From Bradyrhizobium lablabi (lineage in GTDB: Bacteria; Pseudomonadota; Alphaproteobacteria; Rhizobiales; Xanthobacteraceae): a DNA stretch of 42,211 nt. Position 1 is the first letter of the stretch. Each line of letters starts with the position of its first letter. This document shows, one piece after another, positions 9,131-18,325 of this stretch. Location of the stretch: the NCBI RefSeq assembly GCF_001440475.1, contig NZ_LLYB01000034.1, positions 182,403 to 224,613 of the forward strand. The letters run 5' to 3'. The notes beneath the pieces are model-generated. The model had not been told where the DNA came from and searched no databases. It was given only the letters and a program-made list of their open reading frames with translations. The position numbers and the translations under genes are program-made.

Positions 9131-9843
9131 GCACGCAGCCGGTGGTGCAGGTCGAAGACCTCGACGTTTATTACGGCACCAGCCAGATCCTGTTCGGCGT
9201 CGGCTTGTCGGTGCGGCAGGGCGAGACCATGGCGCTGCTCGGCCGCAACGGCGCCGGCAAGTCGACCACCATGAAGGCGATCATGGGTCTCGCTCCGGCC
9301 CGCCGGGGCACGGTTACCTTGCAGGGCAGGGTTGTCTCCGGCCTGAAACCGCATCGCATCGCGCGAGCCGGCCTCGGTTTCGTGCCCGAGGATCGCCAGA
9401 TCTTCCCTGAACACACGGTTGAAGACAATCTGGTCATCGGGGCCAAGAAGGGGCCGAACGGCGAGGACGAATGGCCGATCCGGCGCATCTATGACGTATT
9501 TCCGCTTCTGGAGCCGTTGCGTCACCGCATCGCGGGGCGGTTGTCCGGCGGCGAACAGCAGATGCTGGCGATTGCGCGCACGCTGATGGGCAATCCGGCG
9601 CTGCTGTTACTGGACGAGCCGAGCGAAGGACTGGCGCCGATCATCGTGCAGCGGATCGGCGAATTGCTGCGGCAGCTCCGGGGCGCCGGCGCCACCGTGC
9701 TGATCGCCGAGCAGAACATGCATTTTTGCCTTGGCCTTGCGAGCCACGCGACGGTTATCGACAAGGGCCAGATCGTCTACACCTCCGGGATCGAAGAGCT
9801 GAAAGCCAACGAAAACATTCGTCAGCGCTACCTCGCGCTGTAG
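9127..9843 (+). CDS. livF: ABC transporter ATP-binding protein LivF
   Basis: Second ATPase, 238 aa. Walker A GRNGAGKST is at 39-47, the signature LSGGEQQMLAIAR and Walker B LLLLDEPSEGLAP follow, with the H-loop region ending in AEQNM. The start is the ATG overlapping the livG stop; the longer frame from 9022 lies inside livG. It is followed after 25 bp by the CaiB-like gene, so importer and metabolic genes are probably co-transcribed. Confidence 0.92.
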   Translation: MSTQPVVQVEDLDVYYGTSQILFGVGLSVRQGETMALLGRNGAGKSTTMKAIMGLAPARRGTVTLQGRVVSGLKPHRIARAGLGFVPEDRQIFPEHTVEDNLVIGAKKGPNGEDEWPIRRIYDVFPLLEPLRHRIAGRLSGGEQQMLAIARTLMGNPALLLLDEPSEGLAPIIVQRIGELLRQLRGAGATVLIAEQNMHFCLGLASHATVIDKGQIVYTSGIEELKANENIRQRYLAL

Positions 9844-9868
9844 CTTTCGGCCCGACCCGGGGGACGAA

Positions 9869-11083
9869 ATGACCATCGAACGCAAGCTATCGCCGACGCA
9901 TGAGGCGCCATATCGCGGCCTGCGCGTGCTGGATTTCGGGCAGGGCATCGCCTCGCCCTATTGCGCGATGCTGCTCGGCGTGTACGGGGCCGACGTCATC
10001 AAGGTCGAGCCGCCGGAGGGAGACTGGTCGCGGTTTCTCGGCACGACCTATGGAAGCCATACCACGCTGTCGGCGGTCTATAACCGCGGCAAGCGCAGCC
10101 TTTGCCTCGACATGAAGCACAAGGATGGGATTGCCATCGCCAGAAGGCTGGCGAGGGACTGCGACGTGCTGATCGAAGGCTTTCGGCCGGGCGTCGCCGC
10201 GCGGCTCGGGATCGGTTACGAGGATTTGTCGCGCGACAATCCGGGGCTGATCTATCTCTCGGTCAGCGCATTCGGGCAGAGCGGTCCCTATTCGAAACGG
10301 CCGGGCTCCGATTCCGTGGCACAGGCGTTCTCCGGCTTCGTATCGATCAATGTCGGCAACGACGGGACCCCGCATCGGGCCGGCACCACGATCTCCGACG
10401 TCGTCACCGGCGTCTATGCCTTCCAGGCGGTAGCGACGACACTGTTTGCGCGTGCAACCGTCGGCACCGGCCGGTGGATCGACGTTAACCTGTGCCAATC
10501 GACCTCCGCGCTGCTTGGCCACAAGGTCGCCGAACACATTCTGGAGGGCGGGGCACCGCGCGCGCTCAACGTTCCGGCGGGGTCTTATCAGACCACCGAC
10601 GGCTGGATGATGGTCACGCTGGTAAACGAACCGCAATACAAGCGGCTGTGCGCGGCAATCGGGCGGGACGACCTCGCCAATGATCCGCGCTTTGCCGATT
10701 TTGCGCGACGTGCCGACGCCGTAGATGCGCTGATCCCGCAGTTGCGGGAGGTGTTTCTGACGCAGCCGACGGACGCCTGGCTTGCCCGGCTACATGCCGC
10801 CGATCTCATTGCCGAACGGATCCTTGACCCCGGAGAATGGCTGCGCAACGTCCATGTCGAGGCGACCAGGGCGGCGGTCTGCCAGCAGACGCCCGGCGTT
10901 GGGCCGGTTTACTCGCCGCGAACGCCGGGCATTGCGAGCCTTTCCGAGGATGACTTGCGCCCCGCACCTGATATAGGCCAGGACAGTTACGAGGTGCTGC
11001 TCGAAGCGGGTTTCGCGCGCGGCGACATCGACGATCTGGTTAAGGCCGGCGCAGTGCGCCAGGCCAAGGGAGACGCCGCATGA
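9869..11083 (+). CDS. CaiB/BaiF (family III) CoA-transferase homologue with Gln at the catalytic Asp position
   Basis: Protein of 404 aa with the family III fold: VLDFGQGIASPYCAMLLGVYGADVIKVEPPEGD at about 20-52, NRGKRSL near 72-78, EGFRPGVAARLGIGYEDL and the GxDxxxQAxSG-like GSDSVAQAFSG. Related enzymes move CoA between acids through an aspartyl-CoA intermediate. In the segment that normally reads VDVxLxD, this protein reads IDVNLCQ, putting Gln210 (codon CAA at 10496-10498) at the usual catalytic Asp. It may therefore be inactive as a transferase or do different chemistry. A GGGGGA ribosome site precedes ATG 9869. The 3' end overlaps the enoyl-CoA hydratase gene by ATGA. Confidence 0.88.
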   Translation: MTIERKLSPTHEAPYRGLRVLDFGQGIASPYCAMLLGVYGADVIKVEPPEGDWSRFLGTTYGSHTTLSAVYNRGKRSLCLDMKHKDGIAIARRLARDCDVLIEGFRPGVAARLGIGYEDLSRDNPGLIYLSVSAFGQSGPYSKRPGSDSVAQAFSGFVSINVGNDGTPHRAGTTISDVVTGVYAFQAVATTLFARATVGTGRWIDVNLCQSTSALLGHKVAEHILEGGAPRALNVPAGSYQTTDGWMMVTLVNEPQYKRLCAAIGRDDLANDPRFADFARRADAVDALIPQLREVFLTQPTDAWLARLHAADLIAERILDPGEWLRNVHVEATRAAVCQQTPGVGPVYSPRTPGIASLSEDDLRPAPDIGQDSYEVLLEAGFARGDIDDLVKAGAVRQAKGDAA

Positions 11084-11856
11084 GTACCGATCTCGTTCGT
11101 TATTCCGTCACGAGCAATATTGCCGAGATCATGCTCGATCGTCCGCCGGTCAATGCGCTCAGCATGGACCTGATCGATGCGCTGCTGGCGGCGCTGGCCA
11201 AGGCGAGGGACGACGAGGCGGTGCGAGCGGTTGTCATCGGCAGCGCGCACAAGGTGTTTTGCGCCGGGCTTGATCTGGACATCGTTCGCGGCAAGCCCGG
11301 CATCGAGACCAAGAAGTTCCTTGAACGGCTGTATTTCGCGCTCAACGATACGCAGTATCGCATGGGCAAGCCGACCATCGCCGCCGTGGACGGCGCGGTG
11401 CGCGCTGGCGGCATGACGATTGCGATCTCCTGCGACATGATCATCGCCGGCGACGCCTGTACCTTTGGTTATCCCGAGATCGACGTGGGCCTGATCCCGG
11501 CCATCCACTTCGTGCAATTGCCGCGGCTGGTCGGCAAGCACCAGGCTTTCGGTCCGCTGTTTCTCGGCGAACCCTTCGATGCCGCGACCGCCTTTCGCAT
11601 GGGTCTGCTCAGCGAAGTGGTGCCGAAGGGGACGGCGCTCGAGCGCGCGCGGGAGATTGCGCGCAAGCTCGCTGCCAAATCGCCCATCGTCATGAAGATC
11701 GGGCGCGATGCCTTCATGCGGGCGGTCGACGCCGATTTCCGTCGCTCGGTAGAAAATGCAGCCGAGAGCTTTGCGCTTGTCGCAACGACCGAGGACTGTC
11801 AGGAAGGGCTGAATGCGTTCGTCGAGAAGCGGACGCCGAACTACAGGGGACGCTGA
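11080..11856 (+). CDS. Enoyl-CoA hydratase/isomerase (crotonase family)
   Basis: Crotonase-fold protein of 258 aa that should act on a CoA thioester, usually adding water to a 2-enoyl-CoA. Oxyanion-hole segments are CAGLDLD (61-67) and DGAVRAGGM (104-112). At the two catalytic acid positions of hydratases it has Asp125 (AGD) and Glu133 (YPE), so hydratase or hydrolase activity is plausible but the Glu-to-Asp change leaves isomerase possible. It is coupled to the CaiB-like gene by ATGA and to the MaoC gene by TGATG. Confidence 0.88.
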   Translation: MSTDLVRYSVTSNIAEIMLDRPPVNALSMDLIDALLAALAKARDDEAVRAVVIGSAHKVFCAGLDLDIVRGKPGIETKKFLERLYFALNDTQYRMGKPTIAAVDGAVRAGGMTIAISCDMIIAGDACTFGYPEIDVGLIPAIHFVQLPRLVGKHQAFGPLFLGEPFDAATAFRMGLLSEVVPKGTALERAREIARKLAAKSPIVMKIGRDAFMRAVDADFRRSVENAAESFALVATTEDCQEGLNAFVEKRTPNYRGR

Positions 11857-12311
11857 TGGCCGGATTGTATTTCGAGGAATTCGAGGTCGGCCGGGAATTC
11901 CATCATGAGTTCAGCCGCACCGTGACCGAGATGGACAACACCATGTTCAGCCTGCTGACCATGAACCCGCAGCCGCTGCATATCGACGCGCATTTTTCCG
12001 AAGGTACCGAGTTCGGCCAACGGCTGTTCAACAGTATCTATACGCTCGGCATCATGATCGGCATGAGCGTCTACGATACGACGCTCGGCACCACGATCGG
12101 TAATCTCGGCATGACCGACGTCAAGTTTCCAAAGCCGGTATTCCACGGCGATACGCTGAAGGCGCACACCAGGATCATTGCCAAGCGTGAGAGCAAGTCG
12201 CGGCCGAACCAGGGCATCGTGGAATTCGAGCACACCATGACCAATCAGCGCGGCGAGGTGGTGGCAAGCTGCCGCCGCACCGGTCTGATGCACTGCAAGC
12301 CGAAGGCGTAA
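11856..12311 (+). CDS. MaoC-like (R)-hydratase/dehydratase
   Basis: Single hot-dog-domain protein of 151 aa. The active-site segment MNPQPLHIDAHFSEGTEFG (36-54) matches the MaoC pattern with Asp44 and the NP-H motif; the later part FPKPVFHGDTLKAHTRI is also family-typical. It would hydrate a 2-enoyl-CoA. Small MaoC proteins beside CitE-like lyases act in branched C5-dicarboxyl-CoA pathways (mesaconyl-, itaconyl- or methylmalyl-CoA), which supports a similar role here by context. Its ATG shares a base with the upstream stop, and the lyase gene begins 5 bp after its own stop. Confidence 0.88.
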   Translation: MAGLYFEEFEVGREFHHEFSRTVTEMDNTMFSLLTMNPQPLHIDAHFSEGTEFGQRLFNSIYTLGIMIGMSVYDTTLGTTIGNLGMTDVKFPKPVFHGDTLKAHTRIIAKRESKSRPNQGIVEFEHTMTNQRGEVVASCRRTGLMHCKPKA

Positions 12312-12316
12312 AATCG

Positions 12317-13174
12317 ATGCGTTCGTTCCTGTTCGTTCCCGGTGACAGCCAGCGCAAGTTCGAAAGCGCGAAGAAGACCGCAGCCGATGCGCTGATCCTC
12401 GACCTTGAGGACTCGATCGCGCCGGACGAGAAGGTCGGTGCGCGGCGCACGGTGCGCGAGATGCTCGATACACGGATGCCGGGCCAGAAGATGTATGTCC
12501 GCGTCAACGCGCTCGATACCGGGATGACGCTTGGCGACCTCGCGGCCGTCATGCCGGGCCGGCCGGATGGGATCGTGCTGCCGAAATGCGCCGGCGCCGC
12601 CGACGTCAATCGCCTCTCGCTGTATCTCGATGCCTTCGAGGCCGCCGCCGAAATCGAACACGGCTCCACGCGAATCGTCACGGTGGCGACGGAGACGGCG
12701 AGGGCAGTCCTCAAGCTGCTCGATTTCGAGAATATGAGCCCGCGGTTGTGGGGCATGATGTGGGGCGCCGAGGATCTTGCGGCATCGCTCGGCGCGTCGC
12801 GAAATCGGACGGAGGGGCGCTTTCACGGGCCGTTCCTGCTGGCGCGCGATCTCTGCCTGATCAGCGCTGCCGCGGCCGGCGTCGTTGCGATCGATACCAT
12901 CGCGACCGATATCAATGATCTGGACGCGCTGCGGGAAGAATCCATTGCCGCGCGGCAGGATGGGTTCCTGGCGAAGGCGGTGATCCATCCCAAGCATGTC
13001 GACGTCGTCAATGCCGCCTTCATGCCGACGGATGAGGAAATCGCGTGGTCGGAGAAGGTGGTTAAGGCCTTCAACGACAATCCCACGTCAGGTGTCGTGA
13101 AGATCGACGGCAAGATGATCGACAAGCCGCATCTGCGCGCCGCGGAGAAGATTCTGGCGCTGCGGGGGCGGTAG
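12317..13174 (+). CDS. CitE-like CoA-ester lyase (HpcH/HpaI aldolase family)
   Basis: TIM-barrel lyase of 285 aa that would cleave or form a C-C bond in a beta-hydroxyacyl-CoA such as citramalyl-CoA or methylmalyl-CoA. Diagnostic motifs are RSFLFVPGD at the N-terminus, DLEDS at 29-33, VRVN at 61-64, the metal ligand Glu126 in ATETA, GAEDLA at 150-155 with Asp153, and the C-terminal HP (AVIHPKHVD). There is no linked citrate lyase alpha or gamma gene, so it is not citrate lyase itself. It immediately follows the MaoC gene, which could make its hydroxyacyl-CoA substrate. Confidence 0.88.
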   Translation: MRSFLFVPGDSQRKFESAKKTAADALILDLEDSIAPDEKVGARRTVREMLDTRMPGQKMYVRVNALDTGMTLGDLAAVMPGRPDGIVLPKCAGAADVNRLSLYLDAFEAAAEIEHGSTRIVTVATETARAVLKLLDFENMSPRLWGMMWGAEDLAASLGASRNRTEGRFHGPFLLARDLCLISAAAAGVVAIDTIATDINDLDALREESIAARQDGFLAKAVIHPKHVDVVNAAFMPTDEEIAWSEKVVKAFNDNPTSGVVKIDGKMIDKPHLRAAEKILALRGR

Positions 13175-13208
13175 CGCAGTAATCATATCGCCCGGATGGG
13201 CGCTGCGA

Positions 13209-13237
13209 TTGACTTTGCAGCTTGGTCAGCGACAAAT
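13209..13237 (+). promoter_or_regulatory. Candidate internal promoter before the thiolase gene
   Basis: TTGACT (13209-13214) and ACAAAT (13232-13237) are separated by 17 bp, in the 91-bp gap before the thiolase. The gap is the widest within the metabolic part of the operon. The -10 box is weak. Confidence 0.35.
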
Positions 13238-13265
13238 GCGGCAAAGCAACAAGAAGGAAAACACC

Positions 13266-14498
13266 ATGGTTGACGCGCTGATCATCGACGCATGCAGGAC
13301 GCCGCGCGGCATCGGCAAGGCCGGCAAGGGCGCCTTGTCGGGCATCCATCCGCAGCAGCTCGGCGCAACGGTTTTGCGCGCGCTGGCCGATCGGACCGGC
13401 ATCAATACCGCCGATGTCGACGACATCGTCTGGGGCACCAGCTCGCAACGCGGCCAGCAGAGCGGCGATCTCGGCCGGATGTCGGCGCTCGATGCCGGCT
13501 ATGACGTCCGCGCCAGCGCGGTGACGCTGGATCGGTTCTGCGGGTCCGGCATCACCAGCGTCAACATGGCGGCCAACTCGATCATGTCCGGCTCTGAGGA
13601 TCTCGTGATCGCCGGCGGCACCGAAATGATGTCGATGGAAGGCCGTCGCGGCGAGGGGCCGTTCATGATGGATAACGGCAATCTCCGCCTGCGTGCCCGG
13701 CATCCGCAATCGCATCAGGGCGTCTGCGCCGATGCGGTGGCGACGCTCGAAGGCATCACGCGGCAGGACGTCGATGAGTTCGGCCTCGAAAGCCAGAAGC
13801 GGGCGGCAGCCGCGATCAAGGGTGGACATTTCGACAAGAGCCTCGTGCCGGTGTATCGCGAGGACAGCAGCCTCGCGCTCGATCGCGAGGAATATCCGCG
13901 GCCGCAAACCACGCTCGAAGGGCTGGCCGGATTGAAGCCCGCCTTTCCCGCCGTAGCGGACTATCCGCTCGACGATAAGGGCACCACCTATCGCAAGCTC
14001 ATCCTCGACAAATATCCCGATCTCGACATCAACTTCGTGCATCACGCCGGCAACTCGTCCGGCGTCGTGGACGGCTCGGCGGCCATCCTGCTGGCGTCGC
14101 CGAGCTACGCCAAGGCTCATGGCCTGAAGCCGAGGGCCCGCGTCGTCGCGATGGCGAATATGGGAGATTCCCCGACCCTGATGCTGAATGCGCCGGTGCC
14201 TGCCGCCCGCAAGGTGCTGGCCAAAGCCGGTCTCACGCTCGACGATATCGACCTGTTCGAGATCAACGAAGCCTTTGCCGTCGTCGCCGAAAAGTTCATC
14301 CGTGACCTCAAGCTCGATCGCGAGAAGGTCAACGTCAATGGCGGTTCGATCGCGCTTGGCCATCCCATCGGTGCGACCGGCTCGATCCTGATCGGTACCG
14401 TGCTCGACGAACTAGAGCGGCGCGATCTCAAGCGCGGGCTGGTGACGATGTGCGCGGCCGGCGGCATGGCGCCGGCCATCATCATCGAGCGGGTTTGA
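13266..14498 (+). CDS. Acetyl-CoA acyltransferase (thiolase)
   Basis: Degradative-type thiolase of 410 aa that would split a 3-ketoacyl-CoA into acetyl-CoA and a shortened acyl-CoA, or propionyl-CoA from branched chains. The acylated Cys92 is in RFCGSG, the NEAF segment is present, His366 lies in GHPIGATG, and Cys396 in CAAGG. ATG 13266 was chosen for the normal family N-terminus (VDALIIDACRTPRG) and the AAGAAGGAAA ribosome site before it. It completes the rightward catabolic set and converges on the sensor-kinase gene, 8 bp away. Confidence 0.92.
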   Translation: MVDALIIDACRTPRGIGKAGKGALSGIHPQQLGATVLRALADRTGINTADVDDIVWGTSSQRGQQSGDLGRMSALDAGYDVRASAVTLDRFCGSGITSVNMAANSIMSGSEDLVIAGGTEMMSMEGRRGEGPFMMDNGNLRLRARHPQSHQGVCADAVATLEGITRQDVDEFGLESQKRAAAAIKGGHFDKSLVPVYREDSSLALDREEYPRPQTTLEGLAGLKPAFPAVADYPLDDKGTTYRKLILDKYPDLDINFVHHAGNSSGVVDGSAAILLASPSYAKAHGLKPRARVVAMANMGDSPTLMLNAPVPAARKVLAKAGLTLDDIDLFEINEAFAVVAEKFIRDLKLDREKVNVNGGSIALGHPIGATGSILIGTVLDELERRDLKRGLVTMCAAGGMAPAIIIERV

Positions 14499-14506
14499 GC
14501 AGGGCG

Positions 14507-16099
14507 CTAGACCGCCGGAAACTGCAACTCGAACGTCACGCCGTGGTTGGACGGCAAAAGCCGGATCGACCCGCCGTGGCTGGTCATGATCGCCTGGACG
14601 ATCGAGAGCCCCATTCCCGTGCCGCCGGTATCGCGGCGCGTGGTGAAGAAGGCGTCGAAGATCTTCTCCCGGTTCGCTTCGCTTATCGGATCGCCGTCAT
14701 TGCTGACGGTCATCCTGACGGAGCCTTCTTCCGCGGCGGCTTCGAGCCGTACGCTCTTCGCATTGTGGCGAATGGCATTGTCGGTCAGATGCGACAACAC
14801 GATCAGCGCCTTTTCGCTGGACATGCCGATCGAGCGCTCGAGGTCGCCGGTGGCCTCGATCGCTCGTGTCGGGAACCGGCTCTTCAATCCGCCGACCACC
14901 GCTGACAATTCGGTTTGCTCGTTCTGCGGTGCGGTTTCGGCGCGCGCCAGTTCGCGTAAGCGCTGGGTCATGGCTTCCAGGCGGCCGGTGTCGCCCAGAA
15001 TGTTCGATATGAAGTTCTTCTGCTCCATCCGAGTAAGCGTATCCGACTTGCTCTGTAGCGAATCCAGCAGCAACTCGGCGGCGCCCTTGATCGACGTCAG
15101 CGGCGACTTCAATTCGTGGGTAAGGTGTGACGAAAACGTCGCGATGTACTCCGACCGCCGCGACAATTGTTCGGCCATGTCGAGGAAGCTGTCGGACAAT
15201 TGGGCGAACTCGCGCGTGCCGTAATGGGCGAGCGGCTGGAATGCATCGCGATCCCCGCGGCCGATCCGCTTGGCGCGATCGACGAGCTCGCGCATCGGGC
15301 GGGTGATGGTCCGGGAGAAAATCAGGCCGATGACGATGGTCGCCAGAACGACCGTCAGGCCTGCCAGAATGAATTTGCGGCGTTCCTGATAGAAGTGGTC
15401 GAAGATGTTGCTCGGCGTTCTCGACGTATAGACGACACCCGCCACGCGGTTGTTGACGATGACGGGCATTGCCGAAAACACATGAACGCCGACGCCGCGG
15501 CTGATCGAGTAGATGGGAGGCGGAGGCTTGTCGGGTTTGCGAATTCGCAAGGCCGCCCGGTATAGTCCCCGTAGCGCCGTCGCTACTTCTTCGATATGGG
15601 CGAGGGATTGGCCGACCTCGTCGCGGCCGGCGATCACGACCCCGCGAGGATCGAGAATGCGGAAGCCGGCCAGCGTGACCTTCTGCGTTTCCAGCATGAT
15701 CGGCGTCAGCCGTGTGCCGATTTCGACATAGGCAGGCGAGGCGGGTGCGTTTGCCGGAAGGGCATTCGGCCGCCGCCGGAGCAGATCGCGGCCAGCGGCG
15801 AGATCGAGCGCGGGGCGGATCGGCGTCAGCTGATCGTCCCGATCAGGGCGCGCCTCGGGCGGAATTTCAGCGCCGAGCGTTATTCCGGCCGTGAGTTGGG
15901 CTTCCACCTCGCGCGCATAGACGGCGGCCAGCACGCGGCTCTGGGCGATCAGCTCAGCCTGGGTTTGATGGATGAGCTGGTTGTCGTAGAGGCGGAAGAA
16001 AAATAATCCGACCAACGGCAGCATCGCCACGGAGGCGAGCATGGCGAAAATGACCAGTCCCAACGATGGGCGCCATTTCTCGCGTGCGCGGGATGTCAT
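14507..16099 (-). CDS. Sensor histidine kinase, CreC-like
   Basis: Membrane sensor kinase of 530 aa. One membrane helix is at about 13-36, a periplasmic sensor region at 37-242, a second helix at 243-262, HAMP at about 263-313, then the dimerisation domain with phospho-acceptor His328 in SSHLTHELKSPLTS, the N-box HLTDNAIRHN, and G-boxes DGDPIS and GGTGMGLS. The segment YSISRGVGVHVFSAMPV in the sensor region resembles CreC-type kinases. Its ATG overlaps the response-regulator stop (ATGA), fixing the start at 16099 rather than 16165 and showing that the two are a cognate pair. Signal unknown. Confidence 0.9.
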   Translation of the reverse strand: MTSRAREKWRPSLGLVIFAMLASVAMLPLVGLFFFRLYDNQLIHQTQAELIAQSRVLAAVYAREVEAQLTAGITLGAEIPPEARPDRDDQLTPIRPALDLAAGRDLLRRRPNALPANAPASPAYVEIGTRLTPIMLETQKVTLAGFRILDPRGVVIAGRDEVGQSLAHIEEVATALRGLYRAALRIRKPDKPPPPIYSISRGVGVHVFSAMPVIVNNRVAGVVYTSRTPSNIFDHFYQERRKFILAGLTVVLATIVIGLIFSRTITRPMRELVDRAKRIGRGDRDAFQPLAHYGTREFAQLSDSFLDMAEQLSRRSEYIATFSSHLTHELKSPLTSIKGAAELLLDSLQSKSDTLTRMEQKNFISNILGDTGRLEAMTQRLRELARAETAPQNEQTELSAVVGGLKSRFPTRAIEATGDLERSIGMSSEKALIVLSHLTDNAIRHNAKSVRLEAAAEEGSVRMTVSNDGDPISEANREKIFDAFFTTRRDTGGTGMGLSIVQAIMTSHGGSIRLLPSNHGVTFELQFPAV

Positions 16100-16800
16100 G
16101 CCTGCGGCTCGCATCGTCCGAGCTTGAAGCCGACGCCGTGAATGGTTTCGATGACATTGTCGCAATTCACGGCGGACAGCTTGGCGCGGATGTTGCGGAT
16201 GTGGCTGTCGATGGTGCGATCCGACACCTGGATGTTGAGCTGATAGGCTGCGCTCATGATCTGCTCGCGGCTGAAGACGAGCGTCGGCCGCGTCAGGAAG
16301 GCCCTGAGGATTCCGAACTCGATAGCCGTCAGCCGAAGCGGGGTGCCCGCAAACTCGGCGAGATGCTGGTCGGGATCGACGGACAGCCTGCCCTGCGAAA
16401 GCGCAGCCTGGGACGCCTTCGCATCCTGCCCGCGCGAGGCGATGCGGCGCAGGATAACATTTACGCGCGCGACGAGTTCGCGCGGGCTGAAAGGTTTGGT
16501 GACGTAATCGTCGCCGCCGATCTCCAGGCCCAGTACCCGATCGATCTCGTCGTCGCGCGCGGAGAGGAACAGGATCGGCACGTCAGAGGCTTTTCGAATT
16601 TCCCGGCAGACGTCCAGGCCGTCGAATTCCGGCATGCCGATATCCAGAATGATCAGATCGGGTTTGTCCGCGGCAAAGCGGGTCAAGGCTTCCTTGCCGT
16701 CGCGCGCCTCGAAGATGGCCATTCCGGCCTTCTTCAGTGCGACGCGAATGACCTCGCGGATGTGAAGATCGTCGTCAACGATGAGAATGCGGTGCGTCAA
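16096..16800 (-). CDS. OmpR/PhoB-family response regulator
   Basis: Response regulator of 234 aa. The receiver domain has acidic residues Asp10/Asp11, phospho-acceptor Asp53 (LDIGMPEFDG) and Lys102 (TKPFS). A winged-helix DNA-binding domain occupies about 130-228 and ends with IETIHGVGFKL. TTG at 16800 is the preferred start: it puts RILIVDDD at the usual place, has GGGAGAG upstream, and avoids the overlap with the membrane-protein gene that the longer frame to 16866 would have. It is partner to the downstream kinase. Confidence 0.9.
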   Translation of the reverse strand: MTHRILIVDDDLHIREVIRVALKKAGMAIFEARDGKEALTRFAADKPDLIILDIGMPEFDGLDVCREIRKASDVPILFLSARDDEIDRVLGLEIGGDDYVTKPFSPRELVARVNVILRRIASRGQDAKASQAALSQGRLSVDPDQHLAEFAGTPLRLTAIEFGILRAFLTRPTLVFSREQIMSAAYQLNIQVSDRTIDSHIRNIRAKLSAVNCDNVIETIHGVGFKLGRCEPQA

Positions 16801-16834
16801 ACGTCTCTCCCGGCGCAATCGGCTTGCAGTCGAA

Positions 16835-18325
16835 CTAGCCTGTGGTCGAACTCTTTGGTCGGGCATCCAGGGCGCGTTGGAGGCGCCAGTTCCGCAAACC
16901 CCAGGAGCGCCAGGAAGCCGTTTCTTTCTTTTGCTGTTCTACAAGGCAACTACGGCGGGAAACAAGGGTCGGATCGAACCCGCGAAGGGCAATGGCCCGG
17001 TCGATGGAGGGCAATGCCTGCGGCCCCAGGGACAACAGATAGTTCATGTCGATCCACACCCCTTTGCCACCGGCTTCGCGGCTATGGCTGACATTATAGT
17101 CGGCGATGATAGCGGCAAAGTTCATCAGCGAGCAGATGTAGAGCGTTGCCGTCAGGGTAATGAGGTTGGCGCGGATCAGCCAGTCATTCGAGCGATTCAG
17201 AACGATGCGGGCAACGATAAGCACGAGCCCCAATGCGACCAGTATCATCCAGATGAAAGCTGCGACACGCCACCAGGTCAGCAGATAGATTTGAACATAG
17301 AGATCGAGGCGCAGGATCGACGACATCACCAGCAGCACGTTTTGCGCAACCCAAAGATAGACCAACGGCCGGATCACTTTCGATTGCTCGGCCGGCCCAC
17401 CGGGCCTCATTGCGGCAAGGACGAAGCCGGCAGCCAATAGCGCCGTTACAATGAGCGGATAAGCGCCTCGATGAGCATATGAAGCGTAGCTGATATCGGA
17501 AGGTAGAGCCACGTTGCCCCAGAGATAGATCGCGTCGAGGATAGTCTGAACGGCGAACAGCAAGTTGAACAGGACCAGCGAACGCAGGATCGTCGCAACA
17601 CCGAAGAAGTGGTTTTGGCCCGATGGTATCCCCTGCGCCAGGGCTGCCGCTTCGGCTAAAGCTGCCGGCATCTCCCGCTTGCGGTTCCACCGGACGTGGA
17701 TAAAGGGCCATACGATCGACAGCGCCACCGTCCAGAACAGTATGCGCCCGAGGCTCAGATACGAAGCCGTGTTACCCGGGTTCAGCAGGCTGATCCACTT
17801 CTCAAGCAATGGATTGGCCGACACCAGCAGAAACACGAAGATGCTGCTGAGAACTATGGGAATGAACCACACGGCAAATCCGGTCTTCAGTGCCGGCAGA
17901 TTAAACGCACCAATAGCATCGCGGAAGAATCTGAACGGGCCGACCAGATAAAGATCGCATAATGCAGCCGTTCGCTCGCCGAGACGATGTCGGTCGCGGT
18001 TTGTCGTCAGCAGCAGACCTATGCCGAGGGCCAGCACCGTGAAGGTGAGCGACGCGACGTTGAATTCCTCGATGGCGGGCACAAGGGCGACCAGCAGGAG
18101 AACGCCGGCCAGCAGCACCTGCTTTCGGTTCAGAGTTGCGAGGTTGGCGAGCAGCGAGCCGCAGGCTACGGCGACCGCAAAGATGGCGGCCGATATTCCA
18201 ATGCCATGTCCGTAGAAAAGCCAGTCGGCCAGTGCAGCGAGAGCGAGAGCAACTGTTGCCTTGACGGGAAAAGTGCCTTCCCGAACGGAGCCGGCATTGG
18301 ATGCCGGGGCGGTGAAATCTGCCAT
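16835..18325 (-). CDS. Polytopic membrane protein, DUF4153/DUF4173-like
   Basis: Protein of 496 aa with about twelve hydrophobic segments and short polar loops, consistent with an inner-membrane protein. The HVRWNRKREMP loop and the overall pattern resemble DUF4153/DUF4173 proteins of unknown function. ATG 18325 is preferred because the frame up to 18427 adds an unlikely N-terminus. It lies 34 bp upstream of the response regulator on the same strand, so all three may be one transcript and the protein may serve or be sensed by that system (inference). Confidence 0.7.
   Translation of the reverse strand: MADFTAPASNAGSVREGTFPVKATVALALAALADWLFYGHGIGISAAIFAVAVACGSLLANLATLNRKQVLLAGVLLLVALVPAIEEFNVASLTFTVLALGIGLLLTTNRDRHRLGERTAALCDLYLVGPFRFFRDAIGAFNLPALKTGFAVWFIPIVLSSIFVFLLVSANPLLEKWISLLNPGNTASYLSLGRILFWTVALSIVWPFIHVRWNRKREMPAALAEAAALAQGIPSGQNHFFGVATILRSLVLFNLLFAVQTILDAIYLWGNVALPSDISYASYAHRGAYPLIVTALLAAGFVLAAMRPGGPAEQSKVIRPLVYLWVAQNVLLVMSSILRLDLYVQIYLLTWWRVAAFIWMILVALGLVLIVARIVLNRSNDWLIRANLITLTATLYICSLMNFAAIIADYNVSHSREAGGKGVWIDMNYLLSLGPQALPSIDRAIALRGFDPTLVSRRSCLVEQQKKETASWRSWGLRNWRLQRALDARPKSSTTG

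Noticed and set aside
13071..14363. 430-aa frame on the minus strand
   Set aside because: Antisense to the thiolase with full catalytic motifs; long open frames are common opposite GC-rich genes.
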